Of a DNA stretch of 64,000 bases, positions 36,175 through 45,134 are shown piece after piece. Numbering within the stretch: the stretch's first letter is position 1; every line of letters starts with the position of its first letter. The stretch comes from CAVYXF01 sp963772335 (GTDB taxonomy: Bacteria; Pseudomonadota; Alphaproteobacteria; Rhizobiales; Rhodomicrobiaceae). The DNA lies in the NCBI GenBank assembly GCA_963772335.1, contig CAVYXF010000001.1:310001-374000 (forward strand). The letters are read 5' to 3'. Position numbers and translations under genes: made by a program. The notes under the pieces were generated by a model that saw only the letters and a program-made list of their open reading frames with translations, ran no database searches and had not been told where the DNA came from.

Positions 36175-37425
36175 CTAGGTCTTCATCGCGCAGCTGCCGT
36201 CCTTGGGCGGGGCGAGCACTTCGAGGTCTTCATTTGGTCCGGGCACCGTGCCGAGCGGGTTGTAGATATCCCACTTGTCCTTCATTTCGGACGGCTTCTT
36301 CGCCTCGATGGCGTACATCGGCATGACCATCTGGTTGTCATAGGCGCGGAAATAGCCCTCCCGTTCCTTCATGACATCGAATTTGGCTTCCTTGCGCAGA
36401 TGTTCGGCGATCTTGGCGGTGTCAGTGGATTTGGTCTCGGCCATGGCCTGGGCGACGATTTTGAAGGCGTTGTAATCGCCCCAGGACTGGTTCTCGGGGA
36501 GTTTCCCGTACTTCTTCGAGAAGGCCGCCACATAAGCCTTGGACGAAGGGGTGTCGACCAGGTGATGCCAGACCAGCGGCCAGATGCCGGAGAAGTTGCC
36601 CTGCCCTGCCCCCCATGCGACTGCCGTGTCAAAGCCAAAGCCGGCGACCGGGAACGGAAGCCCATACTCGGCATATTGCTTGATGAAATTGGTGATCTGG
36701 TTGCCAGCGAGGTTCGACACAACGAGGTCGGGCTTGGCCTGGCGGATCTTCAGGATATAGGGGCTGAAGTCGGTGGCGTCGGTCGGCACCAGCTCATCGC
36801 CGGCGAAGGAGCCGCCGTTCTTTTCCATGAACAGCTTGGCCACGCGCAGCAGGTCATGGCCGAAGGCATAATCCGCGGTAAGCGAATACCACTTCTTGCC
36901 TTTCACAAGATCGGCGCGCAGCAGATAGCTGCCAACTGCCTGCACATACATCGAGTTCGCCCCCTCGATGTGAAACATATAGGGGTTGCAGCTCTTGCCG
37001 CGTAGCTCGTCGGAATTGCAGCCGGTATTGATGAAGACTCGCTTCTTGCGGTCGGCGACCTGGCCGATGGCAAGGCCCGAGGCGGAGGAGATCTCGCCGA
37101 TGATCAGCACCACATTGTCGCGGTCGAACAGGCGCTCGGCTTTGGCAGAGGCGGTCTGCGGGTTGACCGAGTCCTCCATGACCAGCTCGATCTGCCGGCC
37201 CATCACGCCGCCTGCGGCATTCACCTCCTCGGCGGCGAGCTTAACGCCCATCTGAGCATATTCACCCAGGGGCCCAAGGAAGCCGGTGAGCGGCGTTAGA
37301 TGGCCGACGCGGATGGCGTCAGCCTGGGCCTTGACGACCGCCGGCATGCCCAAACCTGCCAGGACTGCCGCTCCGGCCGCGCCTTTCAGCACGCCGCGAC
37401 GCGAGACGTGAATGTCTTTCGACAT
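36175..37425 (-). CDS. Liv-type ABC transporter substrate-binding protein, Tat-exported
   Basis: 416 residues. The N-terminus contains VSRRGVLKGAAGAAVLAGLG, a good twin-arginine signal, with cleavage near VVKAQA. The mature protein is a type I periplasmic binding protein (IRVGHLTPLTGFLGPLGEYA, KLAAEEVNAAGGVMGRQIEL). Export by Tat rather than Sec is less common for this family. It is the first gene of the second Liv operon. Ligand unknown. Confidence 0.9.
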   Translation of the reverse strand: MSKDIHVSRRGVLKGAAGAAVLAGLGMPAVVKAQADAIRVGHLTPLTGFLGPLGEYAQMGVKLAAEEVNAAGGVMGRQIELVMEDSVNPQTASAKAERLFDRDNVVLIIGEISSASGLAIGQVADRKKRVFINTGCNSDELRGKSCNPYMFHIEGANSMYVQAVGSYLLRADLVKGKKWYSLTADYAFGHDLLRVAKLFMEKNGGSFAGDELVPTDATDFSPYILKIRQAKPDLVVSNLAGNQITNFIKQYAEYGLPFPVAGFGFDTAVAWGAGQGNFSGIWPLVWHHLVDTPSSKAYVAAFSKKYGKLPENQSWGDYNAFKIVAQAMAETKSTDTAKIAEHLRKEAKFDVMKEREGYFRAYDNQMVMPMYAIEAKKPSEMKDKWDIYNPLGTVPGPNEDLEVLAPPKDGSCAMKT

Positions 37426-37518
37426 CTAAGAGCTCCTTGGTTTGTTTCTTCCCCATTTTTCAGCCGTAACCTTGCCGGTCCGGCCATTATCCAGCAATCC
37501 GTTTCCGAGAGGCGCTTG

Positions 37519-37537
37519 CTGTGATTTGTGATCACAG
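37519..37537. promoter_or_regulatory. Palindromic operator candidate CTGTGAT-N5-ATCACAG
   Basis: A perfect 7-bp inverted repeat with a 5-base centre that also contains TGTGATCACA. It lies between the binding-protein gene and the divergent GntR regulator, beside a possible minus-strand -10 box (GATAAT at 37491-37486). A GntR-family dimer site or a CRP-like site is the natural reading. Confidence 0.5.
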
Positions 37538-38289
37538 TTAGGTTGGGGGAAAGCGACATCGGTGTCCAGCGCTTTCTTAGGTTCAACTTGCGTAGTACTC
37601 CCGCCCTTCGGAACGTAGTACCTCTCGACCGTCGCACGCTTGGCGACCAGGTCTATGCCGAGCTTCGCGAACTCCTGGTCTCCGGCCGGCTTGCCCCTGG
37701 CGAGCGGCTTTCGCTGCGTTCTGCTGCGCAATCGCTTGGCGTGTCGATCATGCCGGTGCGGGAGGCGGTCAGCCGCCTGGTTGCCGAGCGGGCGCTGGAG
37801 GTGGCGCCTCACCGCGCCGTGCGCGTGCCCTTCATGAGCGCGCGCCAGCTGCGCGAGCTGGCAACCGTGCGCATCGCCATCGAAGGCTTCGCCGCCGAGC
37901 AGGCTGCGCTCAACCGTACCGAGCGCGACCTGACGACCATCAGCGCCACCGAGGCTGCGTATCGGCACGAGAGCGTGTCCGACGCGCCGGACCTGCCGAG
38001 CGCGGTGGAGCTCAACAAGAACTTCCATTTCGCCGTCTACCGGGCGGCTGGCTTTCCCAGCCTCGTCGAGATCATCGGCAGCCTGTGGCTGAAGATCGGA
38101 CCGGTGATCAATCTCGATCTGCGCGCCAACCCGGAGCGGCTTGTCACCGGAGGCGCCTGCCGCTTCCATGCCGAAATACTGGACGCGATTAAGAAGCAGG
38201 ACGGACCGCGTGCGAAGGCGGCGCTCGCCGACGACATAGCCGGTGCCGCCGCCTTCATCCTGGAGCGCGGCAGCCTGCCGGACTTCTAA
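37528..38289 (+). CDS. GntR-family transcriptional regulator (FCD type)
   Basis: Up to 253 residues. The winged helix is DQVYAELRELLVSGRLAPGE, then SLRSAAQSLGVSIMPVREAV. The C-terminal FCD ligand-binding domain has ELNKNFHFAVYRAAG and FHAEILDAI, with the His and Asp/Glu metal ligands typical of FCD. The start is uncertain: the GTG at 37528 lies inside the palindromic site, and a TTG at 37588 (before RSTPALRNVVPLDRR) would free it. It is divergent from the second Liv operon and probably controls it and the SDR gene. Confidence 0.88.
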   Translation: MITVRLGESDIGVQRFLRFNLRSTPALRNVVPLDRRTLGDQVYAELRELLVSGRLAPGERLSLRSAAQSLGVSIMPVREAVSRLVAERALEVAPHRAVRVPFMSARQLRELATVRIAIEGFAAEQAALNRTERDLTTISATEAAYRHESVSDAPDLPSAVELNKNFHFAVYRAAGFPSLVEIIGSLWLKIGPVINLDLRANPERLVTGGACRFHAEILDAIKKQDGPRAKAALADDIAGAAAFILERGSLPDF

Positions 38290-38316
38290 CGCAAGATAAT
38301 CAAAGGAGGAGATGCC

Positions 38317-39093
38317 ATGGATCTGGGGCTAAACGGACTTCGCGTCCTCATCACTGCGGGCGCATCGGGGATAGGGCGGGAGACGGCACGCGCCTTCATC
38401 GAGGAGGGCGCGCAGGTGCACATCTGTGACGTCGATACCCAGGCACTCGATGAGCTCGGCCGGAGCGATCCCAAGATCAGCCGCTCGAAGGCGGATGTTG
38501 CCGACCGGGCCGAAGTTGCGGCGATGTTCGAGGAGGCACTGAAGACCCTTGGCGGGCTCGACGTGCTGGTGAACAATGCCGGCATCGCCGGGCCGACCGG
38601 CCGGGTTGAGGAGATCAACCCAGAGGACTGGGACCGCTGCGTAGAGGTCTGCCTCACCGGCCAGTTCAACTGCACGCGCCTTGCGGTGCCGCATCTGAAG
38701 GCAAGCGACAACGCCTCGATCGTGAACCTCTCCTCCGCCGCCGGCAAGCTCGGCTTTCCCATGCGCGCGCCTTATGCCGCGGCGAAATGGGGGGTGGTCG
38801 GCTTCACCAAATCGCTCGCGATGGAGCTGGGCGAGCTCGGCATCCGGGTGAACGCCATCCTGCCCGGTGTGGTCGAGGGCGACCGCATTCGCCGCGTCAT
38901 CGAAGGCAAGGCCCAGGCGCTCGGCAAGTCCTTCAACGAGGTCAAAGACGCGATGCTGGAGAATGTCTCCATGCACACCACCGTGACGCAACGCCAGCTC
39001 GCCGATCAGATCCTGTTCATCTGCTCGCCGCGCGGCCGGACGATCTCGGGCCAGGCGATCTCGGTGTGCGGCGATATTCTCAAGCTGGTTTAA
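38317..39093 (+). CDS. Short-chain dehydrogenase/reductase
   Basis: 258 residues preceded by AAAGGAGGAG. NAD(P)-binding motif ITAGASGIGRETA, an acidic residue after beta-2 (ICDVDT) favouring NAD, NNAG in VLVNNAGIAGP, catalytic Ser in VNLSSAAG, and YAAAK. The end SGQAISVCGDILKL is usual for SDRs. It follows the GntR gene by 27 bases. With the 3-hydroxyacyl-CoA dehydrogenase on the other arm it probably oxidises the imported substrate. Confidence 0.9.
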   Translation: MDLGLNGLRVLITAGASGIGRETARAFIEEGAQVHICDVDTQALDELGRSDPKISRSKADVADRAEVAAMFEEALKTLGGLDVLVNNAGIAGPTGRVEEINPEDWDRCVEVCLTGQFNCTRLAVPHLKASDNASIVNLSSAAGKLGFPMRAPYAAAKWGVVGFTKSLAMELGELGIRVNAILPGVVEGDRIRRVIEGKAQALGKSFNEVKDAMLENVSMHTTVTQRQLADQILFICSPRGRTISGQAISVCGDILKLV

Positions 39094-39159
39094 GGGTCGG
39101 CGCGAGCCCTCTCCGGCTAAAGCGAGATTTTAGCTCAGTTGAGATGCGGCTTTGCCTCC

Positions 39160-39265
39160 GGTCCCCCGCCAGGGTGAGGGGGGTAAGAACTCGGTTTGTG
39201 GTACGGACCGTCCGAGACCGAGAGGTATTACCCCTTACCCCCACCTTCTTCCCTGGGAGAGGGAG
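39160..39265. repeat. Degenerate dispersed palindromic element
   Basis: GGTCCCCCGCCAGGGTGAGG near the left and CCTGGGAGAGGGAG near the right flank an inner inverted repeat (CTCGGT...ACCGAG). The sequence resembles the element at 12530-12640 but is less regular. It lies between the SDR gene and the convergent hydantoinase-like gene. Confidence 0.45.
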
Positions 39266-39271
39266 CTCGCC

Positions 39272-40297
39272 TCACGCGCCGGCCAGCAGCGCAACCGCAA
39301 CGGCTGGCGCGCACACGCCCGCCTTGCGCCGCGTCTCCTGCGCCGCGGGCACCAGATCGGCGAAGGCCATCGCCCTGCGGCAGGAGCGGCGCGCCAGCTC
39401 GGGGACGAGGAAATGCCCCGCTCCTGCGGCGATGAAGGGCGCCTGTTCGCGTAGATCGCCGCGCGACAGCACCTGGGCAAGTGCCTCGCCGAGGGTCTGA
39501 AGCTGGCGTTCGCGAAAGTAACGCGCAGCCTGATACCAGGTCGCGATCGGAAAGTCCGCGGCATCGCGGCCGTACATGCGGGCGATGCGCGCCCGGCAGT
39601 CCGCAGCGCTTTTGCTGCGTCCGTCCGAGGCCGGGTAGCTGTCGTCCTCGGCGGCGAGCTCGCCGCCCAGGCGGTAAATGTCTGCTGTTGTGGCGAAGTT
39701 CTCCGCCATCAGCCTTTGCCAACTTCCGGCGAAAGGCGCCTTGTTCGCGAGCGCCATCAGGGAGGTGCGCATGACCCCGCTATAGACCAGCTCTCCGCTC
39801 TCCAGCCGCTCCGCATCGGTGAAGCCGCGGGTCGCCGGCGCGCCACCCGTGACCGGGATGATGTCCGTCGTCGTGCTGCCGATGTCGCAGAACAGAGCAT
39901 CCGGGGAGATACGCCCGACCCAGGCCGCACTCGCATGCCAATTCGCGGAAGCCACATGCGGCCAGGCCGCAACCGCCGCGTCCTCCTCCACAAAGCCATG
40001 CGGTCCGGCGTAGAACCGGATCCCCGCGCTGCCCGCAAGCTCGACCGCCGCGCCACAGATCGCCTGCACGCCTTCGGCGCGACTGGGAAAAATTTCCGCA
40101 AGTTCTCCGGTCATCGTCACCGCATGGCGGGCGGGGGGACCGAACTCTGCAATCACCGCGTTCCAGGCCGCGGTAAGGTGCTCCAGGCCCTGCCATAGCG
40201 GCATGGCTAGCTGCTCGACCGCCTCTACGGCACCATTGCGCAAGAGGGCCGCCTTGAGATGGGCCCCGCCAATATCCCAGCCGATGATCGTCGTCAT
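39272..40297 (-). CDS. Hydantoinase/oxoprolinase-like protein of the H4MPT/methanofuran pathway
   Basis: About 341 residues from the ATG at 40297 (MTTIIGWDIGGAHLKAALLR), with GGGAAG upstream. It has an actin-like ATPase start and CDIGSTTTDIIPV in the middle. It matches the group annotated as H4MPT-linked C1 transfer pathway protein, whose archaeal relative MfnF makes the final bond of methanofuran (recall, not checked). It diverges from the HisA-like gene by 54 bases. Confidence 0.82.
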   Translation of the reverse strand: MTTIIGWDIGGAHLKAALLRNGAVEAVEQLAMPLWQGLEHLTAAWNAVIAEFGPPARHAVTMTGELAEIFPSRAEGVQAICGAAVELAGSAGIRFYAGPHGFVEEDAAVAAWPHVASANWHASAAWVGRISPDALFCDIGSTTTDIIPVTGGAPATRGFTDAERLESGELVYSGVMRTSLMALANKAPFAGSWQRLMAENFATTADIYRLGGELAAEDDSYPASDGRSKSAADCRARIARMYGRDAADFPIATWYQAARYFRERQLQTLGEALAQVLSRGDLREQAPFIAAGAGHFLVPELARRSCRRAMAFADLVPAAQETRRKAGVCAPAVAVALLAGA

Positions 40298-40351
40298 TGG
40301 TCTTCCCACTTGCCTCAGAGCCCGGGTTTCGCTTTAACCCGAAACGATCTC

Positions 40352-41080
40352 ATGCGACAGCCAGGAGTTGCCTTGGCATTCGACGTCATCCCCGTGATCG
40401 ATCTGAAAGGCGGCAAGGCGGTGCGCGCCACCGGCGGCGATCGCGCTGGTTATCGGCCGCTTGCCAGCCCGCTCTGTCCGGATGGCAACCCGCTGACGGC
40501 GATGCGCGGCTTTCTCGCGCTGCACCCGTTCCGGCGTGCCTACATCGCCGATCTTGATGCCATCGAGGGCGGCGCGCGGCAGGATGAGCTGCTGCAGGCC
40601 ATCCGGGTCGCCTTCCCGCAGCTCGAATTGTGGGTCGATGCCGGCTTTGCCGATGAGCGCGTCCTCGCAGACTGGCTTCAGCAGGGCGTCGGCAGGCCGG
40701 TGCTCGGCAGCGAGAGCCTTCGCGATCCGCAATTGCCGCGAGGGCTCAGCAGCATTCTGTCGCTCGATTTTCGTGGGCCGCACTTCCTCGGCGATCCTGC
40801 CCTGATGGCGGAGCCGGCGCTCTGGCCGGCCGATGTCATCGTGATGTGTCTGCACAGCGTCGGCGCGGGCGACGGACCGGATCTCGACCAACTCACCCGC
40901 ATCAAGGCAATGGCACAGGGCCGGCGTATCTACGCCGCAGGGGGCGTGCAGGGTTTGGCCGATCTTCAGCGCCTCGCCGCGCTCGGCTTCTGCGGGGCGC
41001 TGATTGCCTCAGCGCTGCATAACGGCGCGATCACCTCCGATGATCTGAGCGCCCTCGCTAAGCGGACGGATCAAAGCTGA
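40352..41080 (+). CDS. HisA-like TIM-barrel protein of the C1 cofactor cluster
   Basis: About 242 residues from the ATG at 40352 (MRQPGVALAFDVIPVIDLKG). The start IPVIDLKGGKAVRATGGDR and AYIADLDAIEGG are HisA-like; the later IYAAGGVQGLADLQRLAALG is the phosphate-binding end. It is not a histidine gene here: its neighbours are all H4MPT-pathway genes, where a HisA relative commonly occurs in methylotrophs. Its reaction is not established, to my knowledge. Confidence 0.78.
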   Translation: MRQPGVALAFDVIPVIDLKGGKAVRATGGDRAGYRPLASPLCPDGNPLTAMRGFLALHPFRRAYIADLDAIEGGARQDELLQAIRVAFPQLELWVDAGFADERVLADWLQQGVGRPVLGSESLRDPQLPRGLSSILSLDFRGPHFLGDPALMAEPALWPADVIVMCLHSVGAGDGPDLDQLTRIKAMAQGRRIYAAGGVQGLADLQRLAALGFCGALIASALHNGAITSDDLSALAKRTDQS

Positions 41081-41164
41081 ATTCCGGCTAAACGACGCAG
41101 TGCCCAAGGGTTCACCTTCAACGTGACAATAGTTTTGCTGCCGGGGAGGGCTGTGGAGGAAAGT

Positions 41165-41515
41165 ATGCGTCGCTTTATGCTTACCTTATTCGTTATTCTT
41201 GGAATCGGCATGGTCGGGCTGTCCGTAGCCTCGGCTGCGCCCGTTAGCGTTGGGCAAAGCCCTGGCGTGAACGCCGGAAGCGGGCTGACCAACGTGCAGT
41301 ATTATGCCGGCTATTGCGAGCGCCTGCGCAGGGCCTGCATCTTCAAGGAAGAGCGCGGCGAGTGGGGCCGCGGCAATTGTCATCGCTACCGGGTCGAATG
41401 CGGCCATGCCCGCTATTGCGAGCGGCTGCGTCAGGCCTGTGTCTACAAGGAGGAACGCGGCGAGGTCGGTGAAGGCAACTGCCGGCGCTATAAGCACGAG
41501 TGCGGCGGCTGGTAA
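41165..41515 (+). CDS. Small secreted protein with two C-x6-C-x13-C-x6-C repeats
   Basis: 116 residues from the ATG at 41165 (MRRFMLTLFVILGIGMVGLS), preceded by GGAGGAAAGT. Signal peptide with cleavage near ASAAP. Cysteines at 51, 58, 72, 79 and 85, 92, 106, 113 give two repeats, each with the pattern YCERLRxAC, KEERGE, GNC, RY and ECG. It is exactly as long as the protein at 54422 and has its cysteines at the same positions. A predicted terminator follows. It lies between the HisA-like gene and fae. Confidence 0.75.
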   Translation: MRRFMLTLFVILGIGMVGLSVASAAPVSVGQSPGVNAGSGLTNVQYYAGYCERLRRACIFKEERGEWGRGNCHRYRVECGHARYCERLRQACVYKEERGEVGEGNCRRYKHECGGW

Positions 41516-41541
41516 CAGGCTTTTCGCGGCGCAAGCAGACT

Positions 41542-41566
41542 TAGGGGCGGCTCCTCGCCGCCCCTT
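41542..41566 (+). terminator. Terminator-like hairpin after the Cys-repeat gene
   Basis: AGGGGCGG-CTCCTCG-CCGCCCCTT, a strong GC stem 27 bases after the stop, followed by TTGGCATTTC. The T-run is interrupted. It could also serve convergent fae transcription from the other side. Confidence 0.5.
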
Positions 41567-41692
41567 GGCATTTCATCGCATGAATATGGCAGCCAACCGC
41601 TGAAGCAGACCCTGGGGATGCTTGGCCTCCGGCTTGGCAGGGGACCCGGCGTCCTTTTTAACGGGCTCCTTCTGCTCAGGGGGGTTTCCGCT

Positions 41693-42208
41693 CTAGCTCT
41701 TGGCAGCAGCGAACGGATGCGTAGCGGTATCCTTGCGGGACTGAACCTCCTGGGCCGTCGGCGTGCCGTTCACGGCGCGGGCGATCAACTCCTTCACGGC
41801 CTGGTAGTTGTACTGCTGGATCTTGGCGTCGTCGGCCGCTTCCCAGTGGATGAACACGCCCACGCAGATGAACAGGTCATCGGCTTCGGAAGCCGGGATC
41901 GTGCCATCGGCGACGCTATCGGCAACCGCCTTGGCAACCGCATACTGCGCCGGGCCGAACATCTGCACGGCCTGACGCGCATCCTTGATGGTGACCTTAT
42001 TGTAGAGGATGGTGTTCGGCTTGGTGAGCAGGTTCGGAGCGACCACCGCCAGCAGCGACGTAAAACCGTCCTTGTTGTTGGTGAGCGCGGTGCAGAAGGC
42101 GGTCTCGGCAGCGCTGCCGCGCGGCCCCATGATCAGGTCGATATGCGCAACTTCATTGCCCTCACCAACGAGAGACTCGCCAACACGTACGTTATGAATC
42201 TTGGCCAT
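41693..42208 (-). CDS. fae: Formaldehyde-activating enzyme
   Basis: 171 residues, full length. The start MAKIHNVRVGESLVGEGNEV is followed by the catalytic His in EVAHIDLIMGPRGS. KPNTILYNKVTIKDARQAVQ and VFIHWEAADDAKIQQYNY are characteristic. Fae condenses formaldehyde with H4MPT to methylene-H4MPT in the cytoplasm and is normally very abundant; the RBS CGGGAGGA is strong. A 184-base gap upstream gives room for its own promoter. Confidence 0.97.
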   Translation of the reverse strand: MAKIHNVRVGESLVGEGNEVAHIDLIMGPRGSAAETAFCTALTNNKDGFTSLLAVVAPNLLTKPNTILYNKVTIKDARQAVQMFGPAQYAVAKAVADSVADGTIPASEADDLFICVGVFIHWEAADDAKIQQYNYQAVKELIARAVNGTPTAQEVQSRKDTATHPFAAAKS

Positions 42209-42392
42209 TGAAAAAGATCCTCCCGAAAAAGGTTTCTACCTCCTGCACCAGGGGTGCGGGAATCCCGACCTATCCTTGTTTTCAGCGTTTGACGAGTCTT
42301 CGCCAAACCGGTTGGCTAGATAGCGCGCTCAGCGGCGCGCCTCGCAGCTTAGCTTTAAGCCCCTAAAATCGCAAGGACACCTCCGCGCTTGG

Positions 42393-43214
42393 TCACAGGA
42401 GGCCTCGCGCAAAAAGCGTGGCGACGGTGAGATCGGCGCTAGTGCCGGGATTGAGACGCTCCGCCTTGAGCCGGGCATCGAGCTTGAGCAAAAGGAGCGT
42501 GTGCGCGCCGCGTGCGTCGGGCGTCGCCTCCAGCCGCTTGCCGATCTCTGCGGCAAGGCGGCACACGGCATCGGCCTTCGCCGCTCCGAATTTGCGGCCG
42601 ATATGGCTGTCGGGGATCGTGGTGAGGAAGCGCCAATAAATTTTCGCCCCCGCTTCGGCGGGGTTGGTCGCGCCTTGCGCTGCGGCGAGGCCGGATTCGA
42701 AGACATCGGCGTAATTGGATATGTATTGATAGGCGATGCGGTCGCGGGCACTGGCAAGCCGCATGGCCTCGAGCAGCGTGACCTCTGCGGGCGCGCGAAC
42801 ATCGTGCTGCGGCGCCGTTCCAAGCCCGCCGGGGTTGGCCAGTGCAATTGCCCGGAAGCACAGGCTAGCGTCCTCGCGGTCAAGACCGGCGAGCACCGCA
42901 CCTAGCTCGCGCCGCAGCGCGCCCTTCCCTATCCGCTCCGCGCTGGCGGCGAGCGGTGCTGCCAAGAGGATGATGCCGAGATTGGTGTTCTGCCCTACCG
43001 CCTCGCGCGTCGCCTCGACGGCGGCAAGGATACGCGCGCCGACCCTGGCACCCGCCCTCGCAATATGCGGCGCAGCTGCTTCAGCGCTTGTCTCGAAATC
43101 GGCGACAGTCATGCCGTGGCCCTCGCCATGGACATGCACGTTTCCCGGCTTGAGCGCTTCCAGCTCGGCGCGGCAGGCGGCGATGAACGCCTCGGCGATG
43201 GCGCTGGGTTTCAT
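42393..43214 (-). CDS. CitG-like (triphosphoribosyl-dephospho-CoA synthase family) protein of the H4MPT cluster
   Basis: 273 residues. ALKPGNVHVHGEGHGMTVADF is the family motif near the N-terminus. NTNLGIILLAAPLAASAERI and EVTLLEAMRLASARDRIAYQ are also conserved. CitG makes the prosthetic-group precursor of citrate lyase, but no citrate lyase gene is here. This branch is found in H4MPT gene clusters and probably transfers a phosphoribosyl-type group in cofactor synthesis (inference). Start overlaps the end of the ATP-grasp gene by four bases. Confidence 0.85.
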   Translation of the reverse strand: MKPSAIAEAFIAACRAELEALKPGNVHVHGEGHGMTVADFETSAEAAAPHIARAGARVGARILAAVEATREAVGQNTNLGIILLAAPLAASAERIGKGALRRELGAVLAGLDREDASLCFRAIALANPGGLGTAPQHDVRAPAEVTLLEAMRLASARDRIAYQYISNYADVFESGLAAAQGATNPAEAGAKIYWRFLTTIPDSHIGRKFGAAKADAVCRLAAEIGKRLEATPDARGAHTLLLLKLDARLKAERLNPGTSADLTVATLFARGLL

Positions 43215-44179
43215 GAGCTGCGCACTGCGGAGAGAGGGAGCTGCCGGCGTCTCGCAAGCGCGGCAAAAAAGCGCTCGGCCAGAATATCCGCCACCGAAAG
43301 CCCGGGATTGGCGGCTTCAAGCCCGCTCCAGGCCGGCATGCTGTTCACCTCGAGCGTCAGGAGCGCACCGCTCCTGTCGCGGATCAGATCGACGCCGGCA
43401 TAATCGGCACCCACGGCTCTGGCCGCGCGCTCGGCCGTCTCGACGAGATCGGTGGTCAGCACTGCTGGCTGCGGCCGGCCACCCTGCTTGATGTTGGTGA
43501 TCCAGCTGGCGCCGATCCGCATCATGCCGGCGATTGCGCGTCCGGCGCAGACGAACAGCCGGTAGTCCTGCCAATGCGCCCCCGCGGGCTCGACGAAGCG
43601 CTGCAGATAGTAAAGCCCGGCGACCTCCTCTTCGGCCGGCAAATCCTCAATCCTGCGGATCAGGCGCAAGCCCCGCCCTTGCGCTCCAAACAGCGGCTTC
43701 AGAACAAGTGCAGCGCCGCCCGCGGCTTGCCGCTCGACAATGGAGGCAGCCTCCTCCTGGCTCTGCGCCGTGAAGGTTGCTGGCGTTGCAAGTCCTGCCG
43801 CCGCGATCAGATGGGTGGTCATGGATTTGTCGACACAGCGCTCAATCGCGCGCGCATCGTTCCACGCCATCACGCCCAGTTCGCGCAGAGCATGCAGCAC
43901 GCCGAGCCGCAGCGTCACCTGCTCGAAGCTTCCCGCCGGAATGCCGCGCACCAGCGCTGCATCGGGGAGGCTGTCGGCAAAGCCCGGCAAAGCGAGGCCG
44001 AAAGGTGCGCTGGTATCAAATCCGCATGATTTCAGCGACAGCGGCACGGCTTCCGCGCCGCGGCGCCTCAAGGCGGCGACGATCTTGCGCGCCGGGCCGT
44101 CGCTGGCCTCGGCGAACAGTGCGATCCGCAGCCGCCTGCTCGGCCCCTTAGGCGAAGCTGGCATTGACCAGCGCCTCAT
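43211..44179 (-). CDS. RimK-like ATP-grasp ligase of the H4MPT cluster
   Basis: 322 residues if it starts at 44179; an ATG at 44164 (MPASPKGPS) with an upstream GAGG is equally possible. The ATP-grasp fold shows ERCVDKSMTTHLIAAAGLAT, VLKPLFGAQGRGLRLI and GVDLIRDRSGALLTLEVNSM (Mg-binding Glu and Asn). Relatives add glutamate to tetrahydromethanopterin or coenzyme F420, so amino-acid ligation to a cofactor is likely. The start lies inside the end of mch. Confidence 0.85.
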   Translation of the reverse strand: MRRWSMPASPKGPSRRLRIALFAEASDGPARKIVAALRRRGAEAVPLSLKSCGFDTSAPFGLALPGFADSLPDAALVRGIPAGSFEQVTLRLGVLHALRELGVMAWNDARAIERCVDKSMTTHLIAAAGLATPATFTAQSQEEAASIVERQAAGGAALVLKPLFGAQGRGLRLIRRIEDLPAEEEVAGLYYLQRFVEPAGAHWQDYRLFVCAGRAIAGMMRIGASWITNIKQGGRPQPAVLTTDLVETAERAARAVGADYAGVDLIRDRSGALLTLEVNSMPAWSGLEAANPGLSVADILAERFFAALARRRQLPLSAVRSS

Positions 44180-45134
44180 CGATCCTGCCCGCGCGGAAGC
44201 TCTTTCCGCTTTCGATCGCCGTGACGATCACCGCCGCCGGGCTGAACAGCGCCGGATCGATGGCATAGAAATCGTAATTTACCGCCGCAAACACCTCCTT
44301 GAACGAGCGGCCGTAATCGCGCGAGGCGGTGCTCGGCAGGCGATTGGCGAGGTCGGCGGCGTCGCCCTCCGGGCCGGTTACGAAGAGCTGCACATGTCCG
44401 CCAAAAATGATCGCGTCATTGGTGCGGCCCATCGCCGTCATGAAGTCGCCGCCGGCCGGCGGCAAGGGCGCATAGCCGAGCCCGTCGATGATCCGCTCCA
44501 GCGGGAAATGCAGCGTATGCGCCTTGTGGAGTGCCACCTCCAGCACCCGCGCGGTCACCTGCACCGTACCGGCGCGGCTCTCGGTTGGAGCATAGATGAA
44601 GGCGAGATCCTTCGGCGCGAGCTGGCAGTCGTCGGCGATCCTCTCGACCAGCGGATCGGGTGGCGGCCCCTTGGCCTCGAGCACGAAAATAGCCCTGCCC
44701 GCCTCGTCGCGATAGCCGAGCTCCTGGAATAGCGTCTCCTTTCGGGCAACGGCTCTGCCGGGCCCCGAGCCGAGCACGCTATAAGCCCCCTCCCCTTCGC
44801 CGTGGGTGAGGTGCCAGCCCGCATATTGGCTGGCGAGGCACGCAACCACCGGATTGGAGGAGGCGACCGCGATCGCCCACGGCCAGGGTACCGAGCCACC
44901 GCCCATCGGCACGAGCCCCGCTTTTCCCAGCCCGCCCATGCAGATCTCCGCGATGCGCAGGCCCGCCTCGATGCTGCCGGGCGCTTGAGCGCCGGCGTCG
45001 ATGAGCAACTGCCCTAGTGCGCCGCGCTCCACCGAAATGCCGAGCATGGCGCTATCGGCGAGCATCTGGTCGAGGAGCCGCGCCGCGCGCGCATTTACGC
45101 TGATGCCTGGCCGACTGAGTAAACTGGTATTCAT
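44148..45134 (-). CDS. mch: Methenyl-tetrahydromethanopterin cyclohydrolase
   Basis: About 328 residues from the ATG at 45134 (MNTSLLSRPGISVNARAARL). Typical Mch features are SIEAGLRIAEICMGGLGKAG, YAGWHLTHGEGEGAYSVLGS, APTESRAGTVQVTARVLEVA and GDFMTAMGRTNDAIIFGG. It interconverts methenyl-H4MPT and formyl-H4MPT. It overlaps the ATP-grasp gene upstream by four bases (ATGA), so the two are coupled. Confidence 0.97.
   Translation of the reverse strand: MNTSLLSRPGISVNARAARLLDQMLADSAMLGISVERGALGQLLIDAGAQAPGSIEAGLRIAEICMGGLGKAGLVPMGGGSVPWPWAIAVASSNPVVACLASQYAGWHLTHGEGEGAYSVLGSGPGRAVARKETLFQELGYRDEAGRAIFVLEAKGPPPDPLVERIADDCQLAPKDLAFIYAPTESRAGTVQVTARVLEVALHKAHTLHFPLERIIDGLGYAPLPPAGGDFMTAMGRTNDAIIFGGHVQLFVTGPEGDAADLANRLPSTASRDYGRSFKEVFAAVNYDFYAIDPALFSPAAVIVTAIESGKSFRAGRIDEALVNASFA

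Noticed and set aside
40352..41080. Histidine biosynthesis gene hisA
   Set aside because: The start of the barrel is HisA-like, but there are no his genes around it and the neighbours are H4MPT-pathway genes, so the histidine role is unlikely.
42209..42392. Riboswitch in the fae leader
   Set aside because: A short GCACC/GGTGC hairpin is visible but nothing resembling a known riboswitch core.
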